From: WTFV01 sp965203525
Lineage (GTDB): Bacteria > Acidobacteriota > Vicinamibacteria > Vicinamibacterales > UBA8438
NCBI GenBank assembly: GCA_965203525.1
Contig: OZ241898.1
Span: 3,162,001 to 3,226,000, forward strand
DNA length: 64,000 bases
Direction of reading: 5' to 3'
Positions 1 to 9,321 of the stretch are shown in pieces. The translations under genes were made by a program, and so were the position numbers. The notes under the pieces were generated by a model. That model worked only from the letters and a program-made list of their open reading frames with translations, had not been told where the DNA came from and ran no database searches. Position 1 is the stretch's first letter, and every line of letters starts with the position of its first letter.

Positions 1-1
1 C

Positions 2-106
2 CTGGACCCGGCGTCCAACGTGCGGGCCGCCGTCCGCGGCGGCGCCGACCCGGGCGCGCGCCGGCCGTTCATCGGCTTCCGCGTCGTCGTCACGCCCCCG
101 CCGTGA
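2..106 (+). CDS. C-terminal end of a formylglycine-generating-enzyme-like (SUMF1) protein, partial
   Basis: Reading from base 2, 34 codons run open to TGA at 104-106. The peptide has the layout of the end of SUMF1/FGE-sulfatase domains: an Asn-Val-Arg-Ala-Ala-Val-Arg-Gly-Gly stretch, then Asp-Pro, a few residues and Ile-Gly-Phe-Arg-Val-Val. In that family this is the last strand, closing with GFR(V/C)V. The rest of the gene is outside the window, so catalytic cysteines cannot be checked. It converges on the lactate permease gene. The assignment rests on a short tail only. Confidence 0.55.
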   Translation: MDPASNVRAAVRGGADPGARRPFIGFRVVVTPPP

Positions 107-203
107 CCCGCGCGGCCGCCCCGGACCGGCACAGGCGGCGTGGGGTGGACGACGTCGACGCGGTGCTGACCCGCCGTGACCCGACGGCCGCCCCGGACCG
201 GCA
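98..203. repeat. direct duplication of a gene end, 73-bp period
   Basis: Bases 98-131, which include the TGA of the upstream gene, recur with two or three differences at 171-203. The start-to-start distance is 73 bp. It fills the gap between two convergent genes. Confidence 0.8.
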
Positions 204-215
204 AGCCGGCAGGTT

Positions 216-1847
216 CTACGGCGACGGCACGAGCTGCGGCAGCACGTAGGCGAAGGTCATGGTGACCACCCCCATGAACAGGGCCAGGATGATGCTGTGC
301 TTGAGCGTGATCCGGAACAGGCGGCCCTCCTCGGACGACGCCATGCCGGTGGCGGCCACCGCGACCGCGATGCTCTGCAGCGAGATCATCTTGCCCATGA
401 CCCCGGTGGCGGCGTTGGTCGAAGTGGTCAGGATCGGGTTCACGTCGAGCGCGTTGGCGGTCACCGTCTGCAACGTGCCGAAGAGCGCGTTCGACGCGGT
501 GTCGCTGCCGGTCAGGAACACCCCGGTCCACCCCAGCATCGCGCTGAAGAACGGGAAGAGCGCCCCGGTGGCGGCGAAGGCGAGCCCCAGGGTCGTGGTC
601 ATGCCGGCGTAGTTCATCACGTAGGCCACCGCCAGCACCGACGCGATGGTCAGCAGCGGCATCGACAACTGCTTCAGCACCGCCCTGACGATCGCTGCGA
701 AGCGGGCCGGCGACAGGCCGAGCACGAGCGCCGCGGTGAACGCGGCCAGGAAGCAGGAGGTCCCGGCTCCCGAAAGCCACTGGAAGTTGTAGACCGCCGG
801 GTAGGGCGACGGCTCGGCGGTCAGCGGCGGGAGGCGCATCACCACTTCGTGCAGCCCGGGCACCTCGATCGGCACGCTGACCAGGTTGAGCACGCCCTGG
901 ATCGGCGGGTAGCGCCACGCCAGGACGAAGACGACGAGCAGGATGTACGGGATCCACGCCGAGACGAGCTCGCCGGAGGTGTGGGCGCGGTGCTGCCGGA
1001 CCACCTCGACGTCGCCCTCCAGCCGGAACACCTGCGCCGGCTTCCACGCCCTCATGACCAGCACCATCGCCACCAGCGCCGCGATCGAGGCCAGGATGAC
1101 CGCCACTTCCGGTCCGATGGTGTTGGTCACCAGGATCAGGACCCCGGCGAAGACGAGCGAGCAGGCCGCGACGGGCGGCAGCACCTCGGCGGCGCGCCGG
1201 ACCCCGGACATGATGACGATCATGTAGGCGGGGATGACGATGGCGATCAGGCCGCACAGGCGCCCGGTCATCGAGCTGAGCGCGTCCATCGGAAGCCCGG
1301 TGACGTTGGCCAGCGTCACGACCGGGATGCCGAGCGACCCGAAGGCGACCGGCGCGGTGTTGGCGACCAGACAGATGAAGGCGGCGTAGAACGGGGGGAA
1401 CCCGAGCCCGGTCAGCATCGCCGCGGCGACCGCCACCGGCGTGCCGAACCCGGCCGCGCCCTCGATGAAGGCGCCGAACGCGAAGCCGATCAGCACCGCC
1501 TGCAGGCGGCGGTCGTCGGAGAGCGCGCCGATGGAGTCCTTGATGACCTCGAACTTGCCGGTCTCCAGCGTCACCCGGTAGAGGATGAGCGACGCGATGA
1601 CGATCCAGCCGATCGGGAACAGCCCGAAGGCGGCGCCGTTGACCATCGCGGCAGCCGCCTGGGGGACCGGCATGCCGTACACGCCGACGGCGAGGACGAG
1701 CGCCGCGCCGAGCCCGCTCAGGCCGGCCACCCAGCTCGGCTTGCGCCGGACCCCGAGCAGGTAGAAGAGGACCGCCAGCGGGATGGCCGAGACGAGCGTG
1801 GACCAGGCGAGGCTGTCGGCGACCGGCGTGTAGTCATGTTCCCACAT
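216..1847 (-). CDS. lldP: L-lactate permease (LctP family)
   Basis: This 543-residue protein is a polytopic inner-membrane transporter. It matches the LldP/GlcA family along its whole length: the N-terminal Trp-x-x-x-Tyr-x-Pro element, the motif GAFIEGAAGFGTPVA around residue 130, the NTAPVAFGSLGIP segment, and the C-terminal helices with a GSDTASNALFG stretch. The family imports lactate or glycolate with protons. I chose ATG 1847 because the protein then begins MWEHDYTP, as in relatives, and a TACAGT hexamer sits 8 nt before it. A GTG at 1865 in the same frame is an alternative. No lactate dehydrogenase gene is adjacent. Confidence 0.93.
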   Translation of the reverse strand: MWEHDYTPVADSLAWSTLVSAIPLAVLFYLLGVRRKPSWVAGLSGLGAALVLAVGVYGMPVPQAAAAMVNGAAFGLFPIGWIVIASLILYRVTLETGKFEVIKDSIGALSDDRRLQAVLIGFAFGAFIEGAAGFGTPVAVAAAMLTGLGFPPFYAAFICLVANTAPVAFGSLGIPVVTLANVTGLPMDALSSMTGRLCGLIAIVIPAYMIVIMSGVRRAAEVLPPVAACSLVFAGVLILVTNTIGPEVAVILASIAALVAMVLVMRAWKPAQVFRLEGDVEVVRQHRAHTSGELVSAWIPYILLVVFVLAWRYPPIQGVLNLVSVPIEVPGLHEVVMRLPPLTAEPSPYPAVYNFQWLSGAGTSCFLAAFTAALVLGLSPARFAAIVRAVLKQLSMPLLTIASVLAVAYVMNYAGMTTTLGLAFAATGALFPFFSAMLGWTGVFLTGSDTASNALFGTLQTVTANALDVNPILTTSTNAATGVMGKMISLQSIAVAVAATGMASSEEGRLFRITLKHSIILALFMGVVTMTFAYVLPQLVPSP

Positions 1848-1855
1848 GCGGCGAG

Positions 1856-1861
1856 ACTGTA
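1856..1861 (-). promoter_or_regulatory. -10-like hexamer TACAGT before lactate permease
   Basis: TACAGT on the minus strand ends 8 nt before ATG 1847 and there is no clear Shine-Dalgarno, which suggests a very short or leaderless transcript. No convincing -35 is seen. Confidence 0.4.
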
Positions 1862-1995
1862 GCACACGATCGCCGCCGCGCCGCCCGGTCCCGGGCGCCC
1901 GCCGGCGCGCAGCCCGGGGCGCGGGGCCGCCGGACGACCGCGGGACGCGGCGTGGTACGATGCCGGCGTCCCGGAAGCCACGGAGCCGCCATCCG

Positions 1996-2469
1996 ATGCC
2001 CAGACGCTACTGGCTGATGAAGTGCGAGCCGTCCGCCTACACGATCGACGACCTCGCCCGCGACGGGCGGACCTGCTGGGAAGGGGTCCGCAACTTCCAG
2101 GCGCGCAACTTCCTGCGCGACGTGATGCAGGTGGGCGACGGCGTCCTGTTCTACGCGTCGAACGCCGACCCGTCGGGGGTCACCGGCCTCGCCTCGATCT
2201 GCCACGCCGGCTACCCCGACCACTACGCCTGGCAGGCCGGCCACAAGTACTTCGACGCCCGCGGCACCGAGGCCGATCCGGTCTGGTACATGGTGGACGT
2301 CGAGTTCGTCGAGCGGTTCGCGGCCACCGTCCCCCTCGCGACCCTGAAGCGGACCCCGGGACTCGAGGAGATGATGGTGACGAAGAAAGGCAGCCGCCTG
2401 TCGGTCCAGCCGGTCACGCGGGCGGAGTACGACGTCGTCACCGCGCTCGGCCGCGGCGCCGGGGCCTGA
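1996..2469 (+). CDS. EVE domain protein
   Basis: This 157-residue cytoplasmic protein begins with the typical RYWLMKCEPSAY-T-I-D-D-L element of EVE proteins. It continues with W-E-G-V-R-N-x-Q-A-R-N and a V-G-D-G-V-L-F-Y strand. EVE is a PUA-like fold thought to bind modified bases in DNA or RNA; some relatives are linked to defence against modified DNA. No nuclease is attached here and the length is normal for a stand-alone EVE protein. ATG 1996 has CGGAG ten bases upstream, and a TACGAT hexamer lies near 1953. It is divergent from the permease gene. Confidence 0.93.
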   Translation: MPRRYWLMKCEPSAYTIDDLARDGRTCWEGVRNFQARNFLRDVMQVGDGVLFYASNADPSGVTGLASICHAGYPDHYAWQAGHKYFDARGTEADPVWYMVDVEFVERFAATVPLATLKRTPGLEEMMVTKKGSRLSVQPVTRAEYDVVTALGRGAGA

Positions 2470-2473
2470 CGCC

Positions 2474-2590
2474 GGCCGGACCTGCTCCGCTGCCCGCGCC
2501 CACCCCGCCGCCGACCGGATCTGCTCCGCCGCCCGCGACCGCCCCGCCGCCGACCGGATCTGCTCCGCCGCCCCGGGCCGGATCTACCAG
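2474..2590. repeat. 39-bp tandem repeat after the EVE gene
   Basis: A unit of about 39 bp containing GGATCTGCTCCGCCGCC starts at 2511 and again at 2550, with a diverged copy from about 2474. It is part of a 257-bp gap with no gene. Confidence 0.7.
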
Positions 2591-2726
2591 CGCCCATGCG
2601 GATCTACTCGATCGCCGGCCGCCCGGTCCGCGCCGCCGGCCCCGGGCCGGATCTACCCAGAGCCTCCAGCTCCGGCGCCCCGCCGCGGCCCCCGGCCGAA
2701 CCCGGCTGCCGGGGGCCGAAGCAACG

Positions 2727-4211
2727 CTACCGCCGCCGGCTCGCGCTCGGGTCGAGGCGCGCCTCCTGCGTCGGCGGCGCGCCGATCGCCGCGAGCACCT
2801 CGCGGGTCAGGCTCCAGCGGTCGAAGCCCTGGCGCCCGTAGTCGAGCCCGCGCCGGACGATGACCAGGTCGTGCGTCGGCACGATGACGACGTACTGCCC
2901 GCGGTTGCCCGACGTGGAGTACGCGGACTTCGGCACGTCGGTGCGGCCGTCCGGCACGAGCCAGAACTGTCCGCCGTAGAAGTTGCCGGTCCCGGCCGTC
3001 GCCGGCGCCGGCGTGCGGACGAAGTCGATCCACTCCTCCGAGACGAGCCGCTCGCCGTTCCAGACGCCGCCCTGCAGGTACAACAGCCCGAAGCGGGCCA
3101 GGTCGCGCGCGTTCGTGTAGACCTGACTGCTGAGCACGAAGTCGCCGAAGCGGTCCGTGCTGATCAGCGTGTTGCGCATCCCGATGCGGTCGAGCAGCCG
3201 CCGCCGCGGGAACTCGCGATAGGCCTTCCCGCCGCCGAGGGCGCGCTTCATGGCGTAGACGCCGAGCAACGTGTCGTAGTTCTCGTAGTCCCAGTTGGTC
3301 CCCGGCTCGCGGATCATGGCGCGGCTGCGCGCGCCGGCCACCGAGCTGGCCCCGGCCCAGTAGGACAGCCCCGACCCGATGGCGTACTCGCGGCCGGCGT
3401 TGTCGACCGGCGCAAGGCCGCTCGACATGTTGAGGACGTGCCGGAGGGTGATCGCGGAGCGGGGATCCCGGTCCGGCGCCGCCGCCTCCGGGAAGAAGCC
3501 GTAGCCGAGCGGTTCGTCGAGCGACAGCCTGCCTTCGTCGACCAGCATCCCGATCAGCGTGGACGCGATGCTCTTGGCCGTCGACCAGGTCCGCGTCCGC
3601 GTCGTCACGTCGACGCCCGGCGCGTAGCGCTCGTGGACGATCTCGCCCCGGTGGACGACGAGCAGGCTCAACGTCACCTGCTCCGGCGACTCGCGGTCGA
3701 ACGCCCAGTCGGACGCCGCCTGCAACGCCGCCGCGTCGACGTGGGCGGGCAAGGGCCGTTCCTCCACCTTGTCGCCGTCCGGCCAGGGGATCGCGGCCGG
3801 ATCCCCCGGGGGCGGCGGCAGATCCAGGATCGGCAGGCCGTCGACGTCGTCCAGGGTCTGGTCGGGAGCGAGGATCACGCAGCCGATCCCCTCGCGGAAC
3901 GCCGCCCGCATCTTCGGCGTGCCGTGCCCGGCGCCGATCGTCACCGCCTTGCGGGCGGCGTCGACCTCGTAGTCGCCGCCCGCGGGGGTCCCGACCGGCT
4001 CGGGCAGGAACGCGAGTTCCTGCGTGAAGACCTGCTCGAGCGTCCGGTTCGAGGTGAACAGGCCGTTGCACATGAAGACGGCCTGCTGCCCGTGGCGGAC
4101 CATCCGCCGCTGGTGCTGCCAGTAGTCGTAGGTTTCCTTCTGCTGGGCGCCGGCGGCGGCGCCGAACAGCAGCGTGCCCGCGAGCGCCGCCGTGGCCAGA
4201 ACGTTTCTCAT
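2727..4211 (-). CDS. exported serine hydrolase, beta-lactamase class C family
   Basis: This 494-residue protein has a signal peptide (MRNVLATAALAGTLLFGAAAGA). A class C beta-lactamase/esterase domain follows. The nucleophile motif S-T-A-K is at residues 210-213 in the context TWSTAKS, and a Tyr-Glu-Asn (YxN) element lies further on. The family includes esterases, D-aminopeptidases and penicillin-binding-like proteins, so the substrate cannot be named. About 150 residues separate the signal peptide from the hydrolase core. ATG 4211 has GGAGG five to six bases upstream. An upstream in-frame extension exists but looks non-coding (arginine-rich, overlapping repeats). Confidence 0.88.
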   Translation of the reverse strand: MRNVLATAALAGTLLFGAAAGAQQKETYDYWQHQRRMVRHGQQAVFMCNGLFTSNRTLEQVFTQELAFLPEPVGTPAGGDYEVDAARKAVTIGAGHGTPKMRAAFREGIGCVILAPDQTLDDVDGLPILDLPPPPGDPAAIPWPDGDKVEERPLPAHVDAAALQAASDWAFDRESPEQVTLSLLVVHRGEIVHERYAPGVDVTTRTRTWSTAKSIASTLIGMLVDEGRLSLDEPLGYGFFPEAAAPDRDPRSAITLRHVLNMSSGLAPVDNAGREYAIGSGLSYWAGASSVAGARSRAMIREPGTNWDYENYDTLLGVYAMKRALGGGKAYREFPRRRLLDRIGMRNTLISTDRFGDFVLSSQVYTNARDLARFGLLYLQGGVWNGERLVSEEWIDFVRTPAPATAGTGNFYGGQFWLVPDGRTDVPKSAYSTSGNRGQYVVIVPTHDLVIVRRGLDYGRQGFDRWSLTREVLAAIGAPPTQEARLDPSASRRR

Positions 4212-4260
4212 CGCAGCCTCCATCACCATGCGCCGGCAGCTCGACCGCCGCCGGGTCTCC

Positions 4261-4352
4261 CGTTGCCGTTCCGCGCGTGCGCGGTCCGTTCGCCACCAGA
4301 CCTGCCCTCCGGCGTTCGGTCCGTTGCCGTTCCGCGCGTGCGCGGTCCATTC
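4261..4352. repeat. direct repeat in the leader region, 61-bp period
   Basis: Thirty-one bases at 4261-4291 recur at 4322-4352 with one change. It lies between the divergent serine hydrolase and Uma2 genes, a 255-bp gap otherwise without a gene. Confidence 0.8.
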
Positions 4353-4466
4353 TACGCCGTTCCGCGCCGTGACGGGTCCCGGGGCCGCGCCGCCGGCGGT
4401 TGCGGGCGTCCATCGCACGGACTATGCTGGTTCGATCCCTGCGCCCCCACCGAAGGGAGAAAGCGG

Positions 4467-5498
4467 ATGCCCAGCCCGGCCGACACCGAAATCGTCACCT
4501 ACGGCTCGCAGTCGTCTCTCGCCCGTCCGCCGGCGGCGCCGGAGTTCCCCGGCTGCCGGCCGTTCCGCTTGACGCGGGAAGAAGTCGACGCCTGCGACGA
4601 CCGCTTCGAGTACTGGGACGCCGACACGGAAACCGCCTGGAAGATGTGCGAACCGACCACCCGGACGCACGAGCAGCCGTCGCAGCGGCTCGCGGGCCTG
4701 GGCCAGGTGGTCGCCGCCGTGCGCGGCGCCCCCATCGAGTGCTACGGAAGCATGGACCTGATCCTGCGCAACGAGCGCGGCGAGAAGTGGCGCATCCTGC
4801 AGGCGGACCAGGTGGCGTACCTGTATCCGGGGCGCGCCCGGCTGCCGGTCGCCGGCCTCGTGATCGGCGAGCACGACCTGCCGGACGTGGTGGTCGAGGT
4901 GGATCACACCACCGACGTCCGGCGCGGCAAGCTGGGCCTCTACGAGGCGTGGGGCTTTCCGGAGGTGTGGGTGGACGTCCCCGACGCGACGTCGCCGAGC
5001 CGGCCGGCCGGCCGCGCGCCCGGACTGACCATCCACCTGCTCGCCGGCGGGCGCTACCGGACCGCCCCCGTCAGCCGCGCCTTCCCCGGCTGGACCGCGG
5101 CGGAGATCCACGCCGCCATGAACGAGCGGCTGCCGTCGGCGGCCACCACCCGGGTGCTCGAGCGGGTGGGCCGCGCGCTGGGCGCCCGCGACGGCACCGG
5201 TCCCGACGACACGCCGTGGCTGCGCCGGCAGCGTGAGGAAGGGCGCACGGCAGGCCACGCGGAAGGGCGTACGGCAGGCCACGCGGAAGGGCGGATCGAG
5301 GGACTGACGGAAGGGCGCGTCCGGATCCTGAACGTGGTCGCCCGGAAAACGCTGGCCGCGCGCGGCGTCCCCGCCGCGGACCTCGCGCTCGACGCGCGCG
5401 AACTGGCGGGTCTGAGCGACGAGGACGTCATGGACGCCCTGCTCGCGTGCCGGGACGCGGCGGACCTCCGCGCCCGGCTCGCGAAACGGCGGCGCTGA
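4467..5498 (+). CDS. long Uma2-type endonuclease-like protein (paralog 1)
   Basis: This 343-residue protein has a central Uma2-like PD-(D/E)XK core: PDVVVEVDHTTDVRRGK followed by LYEAWGFPEVWVDV, around residues 135-170. Uma2 proteins are restriction-endonuclease-fold proteins that are abundant in cyanobacteria and some other lineages and of unknown cellular role. A G-C-R-P-F-R-L-T element precedes the core. A C-terminal tail carries Glu-Gly-Arg repeats coded by 24-bp DNA repeats near 5238-5292, then a helical end. Two paralogs lie at 24887-25954 and 54671-55708. ATG 4467 follows AGGGAGA, and a TATGCT hexamer lies near 4425. Confidence 0.8.
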   Translation: MPSPADTEIVTYGSQSSLARPPAAPEFPGCRPFRLTREEVDACDDRFEYWDADTETAWKMCEPTTRTHEQPSQRLAGLGQVVAAVRGAPIECYGSMDLILRNERGEKWRILQADQVAYLYPGRARLPVAGLVIGEHDLPDVVVEVDHTTDVRRGKLGLYEAWGFPEVWVDVPDATSPSRPAGRAPGLTIHLLAGGRYRTAPVSRAFPGWTAAEIHAAMNERLPSAATTRVLERVGRALGARDGTGPDDTPWLRRQREEGRTAGHAEGRTAGHAEGRIEGLTEGRVRILNVVARKTLAARGVPAADLALDARELAGLSDEDVMDALLACRDAADLRARLAKRRR

Positions 5499-5501
5499 GA
5501 C

Positions 5502-5609
5502 GCGCGAACCTCTTCCGCGCGCCGACTCGGTCGCGCCTCGTCAGCGTTGCGACGTGCCGGGCGTCCTTGCGCCCCGCGCGAATCTCTTCCGCGCGCCGAC
5601 TCAGTCGCG
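5502..5609. repeat. direct duplication, 74-bp period
   Basis: Bases 5502-5535 recur at 5576-5609 with two changes. The second copy covers the end of the minus-strand gene that stops at 5601. Confidence 0.85.
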
Positions 5610-6731
5610 GCCGCCGTCCGCCGCGGCCGCCGCGCGGGCGTCCGCCTCCAGAATCCGCGCGCCGGCGAGAATGCCGCGGAACGAGTAGTTCGCCTCGTGA
5701 CAGGCGTACTCGTAGACCCGGTCGCGGGTGGCGGGCCAGACGTACTCGCCGCTCCACGGCGCCGTCCAGACGGTGGGGTCGTCCACCGTGAACCGGTACA
5801 GCAGGGCGTCCGGACCGATGCGGGTGAACCGTTCCTCCACGCGCAGGTTGCGCGACGCCCCGCCGAGGGCCGGGGTGTCGTTGAAGTTGGTGGTGTCGAC
5901 GACGAGGGTGTCGCCCTCCCAGCGGCCCACCGAGTCGCCGAGCCAGCTCCGGATCTCCGGCGGCGCGTGTTCCTGGTTCATCCGGACGATGCGGGCGTCG
6001 TGGACCATCTCGACGTGGATCAGCACGTACTCCTCGGTCTGGACGATCTTCTTGAGGTTGTTGTAGAGCACCGGCAGCATCGGCGGCCCGCCGACCGAAC
6101 CGAACCCCAGGAGACAGCGTTCGGCGAGCGGCCGGAGCTCGGGATCGTCGTAGGGACCGGGCGCGTCGAGGTCGTCTTCGAGCCACCACGCGACGCCGGT
6201 GTTGGGGCGGGAGAAGCGCGCCCGCTCCGCCGCCCGCGCCCGCGCCGCGGCGGTCAGCGGCGGGCGCCGGCCGTCCGGCGGATCGGTGAGGATCGACGTC
6301 CGCCATTCGCCGTCGATCCGGAAGACGCCGGTGCCCCGGTCGATCCAGAAGGTGTTGTAGCCGCCGACGTTGCCGGCCGCGCCGCCCGATCCGTCTCCGC
6401 CGGCCGGCGGCGCCACCTGCTCCGCCTCCGGCGCGCCGCCGGCGGCGTTGCGGGCCGCGCGCCGCTCGTCCGAGCCGCCCGGGGCGATGCCGAACAACGC
6501 CCTGAGCGCGCCGGGGTCGGACTCGACGAGTGCCGCCTCCTCGGCGGTCAGCGTCGCGCGCGCGCCGAAGCGCTGCGGGCGCTGCAGCGGCGTCAGCGTC
6601 GCCGTGTCGTAGGTGCCCGACAGGTCCGGCCGGCCGCTCGCGGTGCGCGGAACGCCTTCGTCCTGCGCCGCCGCCGCCACCGGCGACGCCAGTCCCGCCA
6701 CGAGGGCTCCGGCGACGAATCGACTGGTCAT
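5601..6731 (-). CDS. exported protein of unknown function, CHEGNY family (copy 1)
   Basis: This 376-residue protein has a signal peptide ending near AAAAQ. I do not know a function. It shares a fixed set of motifs with two other genes here (6883-7896, 30672-31694): G-R-P-D-L-S-G near the start, D-P-P-D-G-R-x-P-P-L, a G-R-W-E-G-D-T-L-V-V strand, E-R-F-T-R, and a terminal Y-E-Y-A-C-H-E-A-N-Y. The conserved Cys-His pair and acidic residues could bind a metal, but that is inference. GGGAGGA sits 9 bases before ATG 6731; ATG 6740 is in frame but directly abuts it. Confidence 0.82.
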   Translation of the reverse strand: MTSRFVAGALVAGLASPVAAAAQDEGVPRTASGRPDLSGTYDTATLTPLQRPQRFGARATLTAEEAALVESDPGALRALFGIAPGGSDERRAARNAAGGAPEAEQVAPPAGGDGSGGAAGNVGGYNTFWIDRGTGVFRIDGEWRTSILTDPPDGRRPPLTAAARARAAERARFSRPNTGVAWWLEDDLDAPGPYDDPELRPLAERCLLGFGSVGGPPMLPVLYNNLKKIVQTEEYVLIHVEMVHDARIVRMNQEHAPPEIRSWLGDSVGRWEGDTLVVDTTNFNDTPALGGASRNLRVEERFTRIGPDALLYRFTVDDPTVWTAPWSGEYVWPATRDRVYEYACHEANYSFRGILAGARILEADARAAAAADGGRD

Positions 6732-6882
6732 CGTCTTCATTCCTCCCGCTCGTCGAGGCAGGCGCGCCCCCGCTTGGCGCGCGGCGCACCCGCTTCATTG
6801 CGCTCCCGGCCGATGATTCGACTGCACGCCCCGCCGGCGCGCGGCGCGCCCTTCGTCAGTCCGAACCGCACCCGCGGTTCCG

Positions 6883-7896
6883 TCAGCGGCCGGCCGCCGC
6901 GGCAGCCGCCTCCTTCTCGCGCGCCCCGGCCATGATGTTGTAGAGGCCGTAGTTCCCCTCGTGGCAGGCGTACTCGAAGATCGGCTGCTCGTTCTTCACC
7001 ATCGGAATCCGGTAGGTCCACGGTCGGTCCCACGCATTCGGATCCTCGACCGTCACCTCGTACGCCAGCGTCCCCTCGGACACCCGCGTGAAGCGCTCGA
7101 TCAGGCGCAGGGCCGACGTGGTGACCCCGCGGCGGAAGCTGGTCTCGCGCAGGAAGTTCGTGGTCTCGACCACCAGCGTGTCGCCCTCCCAGCGGCCGCG
7201 CGAATCGCCCATCCACTGCCGCAGGCCGTCCGGCAGATGCGCCCGCCCGTCGAGCGGGACCACGCGCGAGCTGTGGACCATCTCGTTCAGCAGCACCACG
7301 TGGTCCGCGGTCTGGAACACCTGCACGTTCTGGTTGTAGCCGCCCGGCGTCATCGGCGGCCCGGAGTTGAACCCCAGGATGCAGCGGACCGCGAACATGC
7401 CGGAGCCGAGGGTGTCGAGGAAGCCGCCGGGCGTCGGCTCGTGGCGGTTGACCCCGGCGCGGGCCCGCATCTCCGCCTCCAGCTTCGCCTGCGCCGTCGC
7501 GTTCAGCGGCGGGACGCGGCCGTCCGGCGGATCGATCACCAGCGACGTCCGGTTGGTCTCGCTCACCTTGTCGCCGGGGTCGAACCAGAACTGGTTGTAG
7601 TTCCCGACCCCGTCGGCCGGCTCCAGGGTGTCGCGGATCTCGAAGGCGGCCAGGCGGTCCGCCTCGTACCGCGCGGCTTCCTCCTCCGTGAAGAAGGCCC
7701 GATCCGCCAGCTCCTCCGGCCGCTCGAACGGCGTCAGGGTCCGGAAGTCCCAGACCCCGTTCAGATCCGGCGCTCCCCACGGGGTGCGCGGCGCGGCATC
7801 CTCCGCCGCGTCCTGGCCGCGGACCGCCGCGGGCGCAAGCACCAGCGACAGGGCGGCGACGACTGCGAACGACGACGCGGGAACTCGATTGGCCAC
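6883..7896 (-). CDS. exported protein of unknown function, CHEGNY family (copy 2)
   Basis: This 337-residue exported protein is similar along its length to its neighbour at 5601-6731. It has G-A-P-D-L-N-G-V-W-D, DPPDGRVPPL, GRWEGDTLVVETTNF, ERFTRV and YACHEGNYGLYNIMAG. The start is GTG 7896, with GGGAGG five bases upstream and a signal peptide directly after it; the longer in-frame ATG would put 37 unlikely residues before the signal peptide. The tandem arrangement with copy 1 points to local duplication, but the sequences are well diverged. No annotated function is known to me. Confidence 0.82.
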   Translation of the reverse strand: MANRVPASSFAVVAALSLVLAPAAVRGQDAAEDAAPRTPWGAPDLNGVWDFRTLTPFERPEELADRAFFTEEEAARYEADRLAAFEIRDTLEPADGVGNYNQFWFDPGDKVSETNRTSLVIDPPDGRVPPLNATAQAKLEAEMRARAGVNRHEPTPGGFLDTLGSGMFAVRCILGFNSGPPMTPGGYNQNVQVFQTADHVVLLNEMVHSSRVVPLDGRAHLPDGLRQWMGDSRGRWEGDTLVVETTNFLRETSFRRGVTTSALRLIERFTRVSEGTLAYEVTVEDPNAWDRPWTYRIPMVKNEQPIFEYACHEGNYGLYNIMAGAREKEAAAAAAGR

Positions 7897-7930
7897 GTGG
7901 ACCTCCCTTTCTGCGACCCGTCCGGATCCT

Positions 7931-8039
7931 GCATGCGCCGGACGACCGTGCGATCCTACCGTCCCCACACCGGGCGTGTGTCGTTCGAAGACCCGGTTCA
8001 CGGGCATGCGCCGGACGACCGTGCGATCCTACCGTCCCC
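7931..8039. repeat. perfect 36-bp direct repeat, 73-bp period
   Basis: Bases 7931-7966 and 8004-8039 are identical. They lie between two minus-strand genes, upstream of the GTG start at 7896. Confidence 0.92.
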
Positions 8040-8093
8040 GGGCCGGCGGGCGCCATCGCGAAAGAGTGCGGCGGCTCCCGGCGCGAGCCGGCC

Positions 8094-9029
8094 CTACTGC
8101 CCGTCGAAGACGTACTGCACGACCGACTGCAACCGGCCCGGCTCCGCGTTGAAGTCCCGGAGCTGGATCGGCACCGAATACGAGGCGACCACCTCCTCGA
8201 CGGTCCGGCCGGCCGCCTGTCCCGCCTTCGCGGCGTCGACGATGCCGTTGTAGAAGGTGCTGTAGTCGACGAGGTCCTCCCACGCCAGCGTCCCGTCGTC
8301 GTGGCCCGGAATGACGACGTCGACGTCCGGGATGCCGGCGACCGCCTTCTTCAGCGTCTCGCCGAACTCCAGCGCGCTGCCGTTGCCGTTGACCACGTCG
8401 AGGAACGGCAGTCCCTTGCGGGCGAACATGTCGCCGGTGTGCAGGGTGCGCGCGCTGCGGAAGACGACCCAGGTGTCGCCGTCGGTGTGCCCGCGGCCGA
8501 AGTAGTAGAGATCGATCGCATCGGCGCCGCCGAACAGCGTCATGCGGTCCGCGAACGTGGTCCGCGGCAGGTATTTCGCGTTCTCCCCCTTGAACGCGTC
8601 GCAGTTGGTCACCGGCTCGCAGGTCTCCCGCGACATCTGCGCCGCGGTGTTCTCGTGCGCCACGAAGTCGACCGTGTCGGAGAACTCGACGTTGCCTCCG
8701 CTGTGGTCGTAGTGGGTGTGGGTGTTGATGATGGTGGTCACCGGCTTCGGGGTGATCTTCGCGATCTCGGCCAGGATGTCCTGCCCGTAGCCGTGGATCT
8801 TCGTGTCGACCAGCGCCACCCCGGCCGCGGTCAGGAAGACGGCCGTGTTGCCGCCGCTACGCATCCCCTGCTCGGCCGGGTCGTTCGCGAGCATGTAGAG
8901 GTTGTGCGCCACCTCGTGCAGCACGAGGTTCGCGCGGGGCTCCTCCGCCGGCTCCTGCGCCACGTTGGCGGCGACCGCCGCCAGGACCCCCGCCGCGGTC
9001 ACGATTCCCAGACAGACCATGCGTCGCAT
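8094..9029 (-). CDS. exported metallo-beta-lactamase-fold hydrolase
   Basis: This 311-residue protein has a signal peptide and the metallo-beta-lactamase motif HTHYDH at residues 104-109. Further ligands are an H in G-R-G-H-T-D-G-D, an acidic T-G-D-M strand and a P-G-H-D near the end. The family hydrolyses lactones, thioesters, beta-lactams and other esters using two metal ions. The overall form resembles periplasmic subclass B3-like or quinoprotein relay-like enzymes, and the exact substrate is not predictable. ATG 9029 follows GGGAGGG at a spacing of six. Confidence 0.9.
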   Translation of the reverse strand: MRRMVCLGIVTAAGVLAAVAANVAQEPAEEPRANLVLHEVAHNLYMLANDPAEQGMRSGGNTAVFLTAAGVALVDTKIHGYGQDILAEIAKITPKPVTTIINTHTHYDHSGGNVEFSDTVDFVAHENTAAQMSRETCEPVTNCDAFKGENAKYLPRTTFADRMTLFGGADAIDLYYFGRGHTDGDTWVVFRSARTLHTGDMFARKGLPFLDVVNGNGSALEFGETLKKAVAGIPDVDVVIPGHDDGTLAWEDLVDYSTFYNGIVDAAKAGQAAGRTVEEVVASYSVPIQLRDFNAEPGRLQSVVQYVFDGQ

Positions 9030-9321
9030 CGGTACCCTCCCTCGGCTCGCAAGGACGTGCTTCGATTCCGGCCGCGGCGCCCGCCGGGACCGGGCAGGGT
9101 CCGGGGCGGCCGCGGCGATCCGATCCTACCGCGCGCGGCCGGCGGGCGCCATCTCCCGCATCCTTCGGGATCGTACGGGAACGGGCCGGCGCCGGCGGCG
9201 CGCACCGGCATCGGTTATCCTGTCATCCTTGCGTCACCTGCTCCGCCGCTCCCGGCGGGCGGCGGGGCGGAAGGTTCTCGGCTCCGAACGCGGAAGGCGC
9301 GGCGCCGGTCCGGAGGCTGCC

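Noticed and set aside
2022..4466. Upstream extension of Uma2 paralog 1
   Set aside because: The open frame runs antisense through the serine hydrolase gene and the repeats; the real protein begins at ATG 4467 after a ribosome-binding site.
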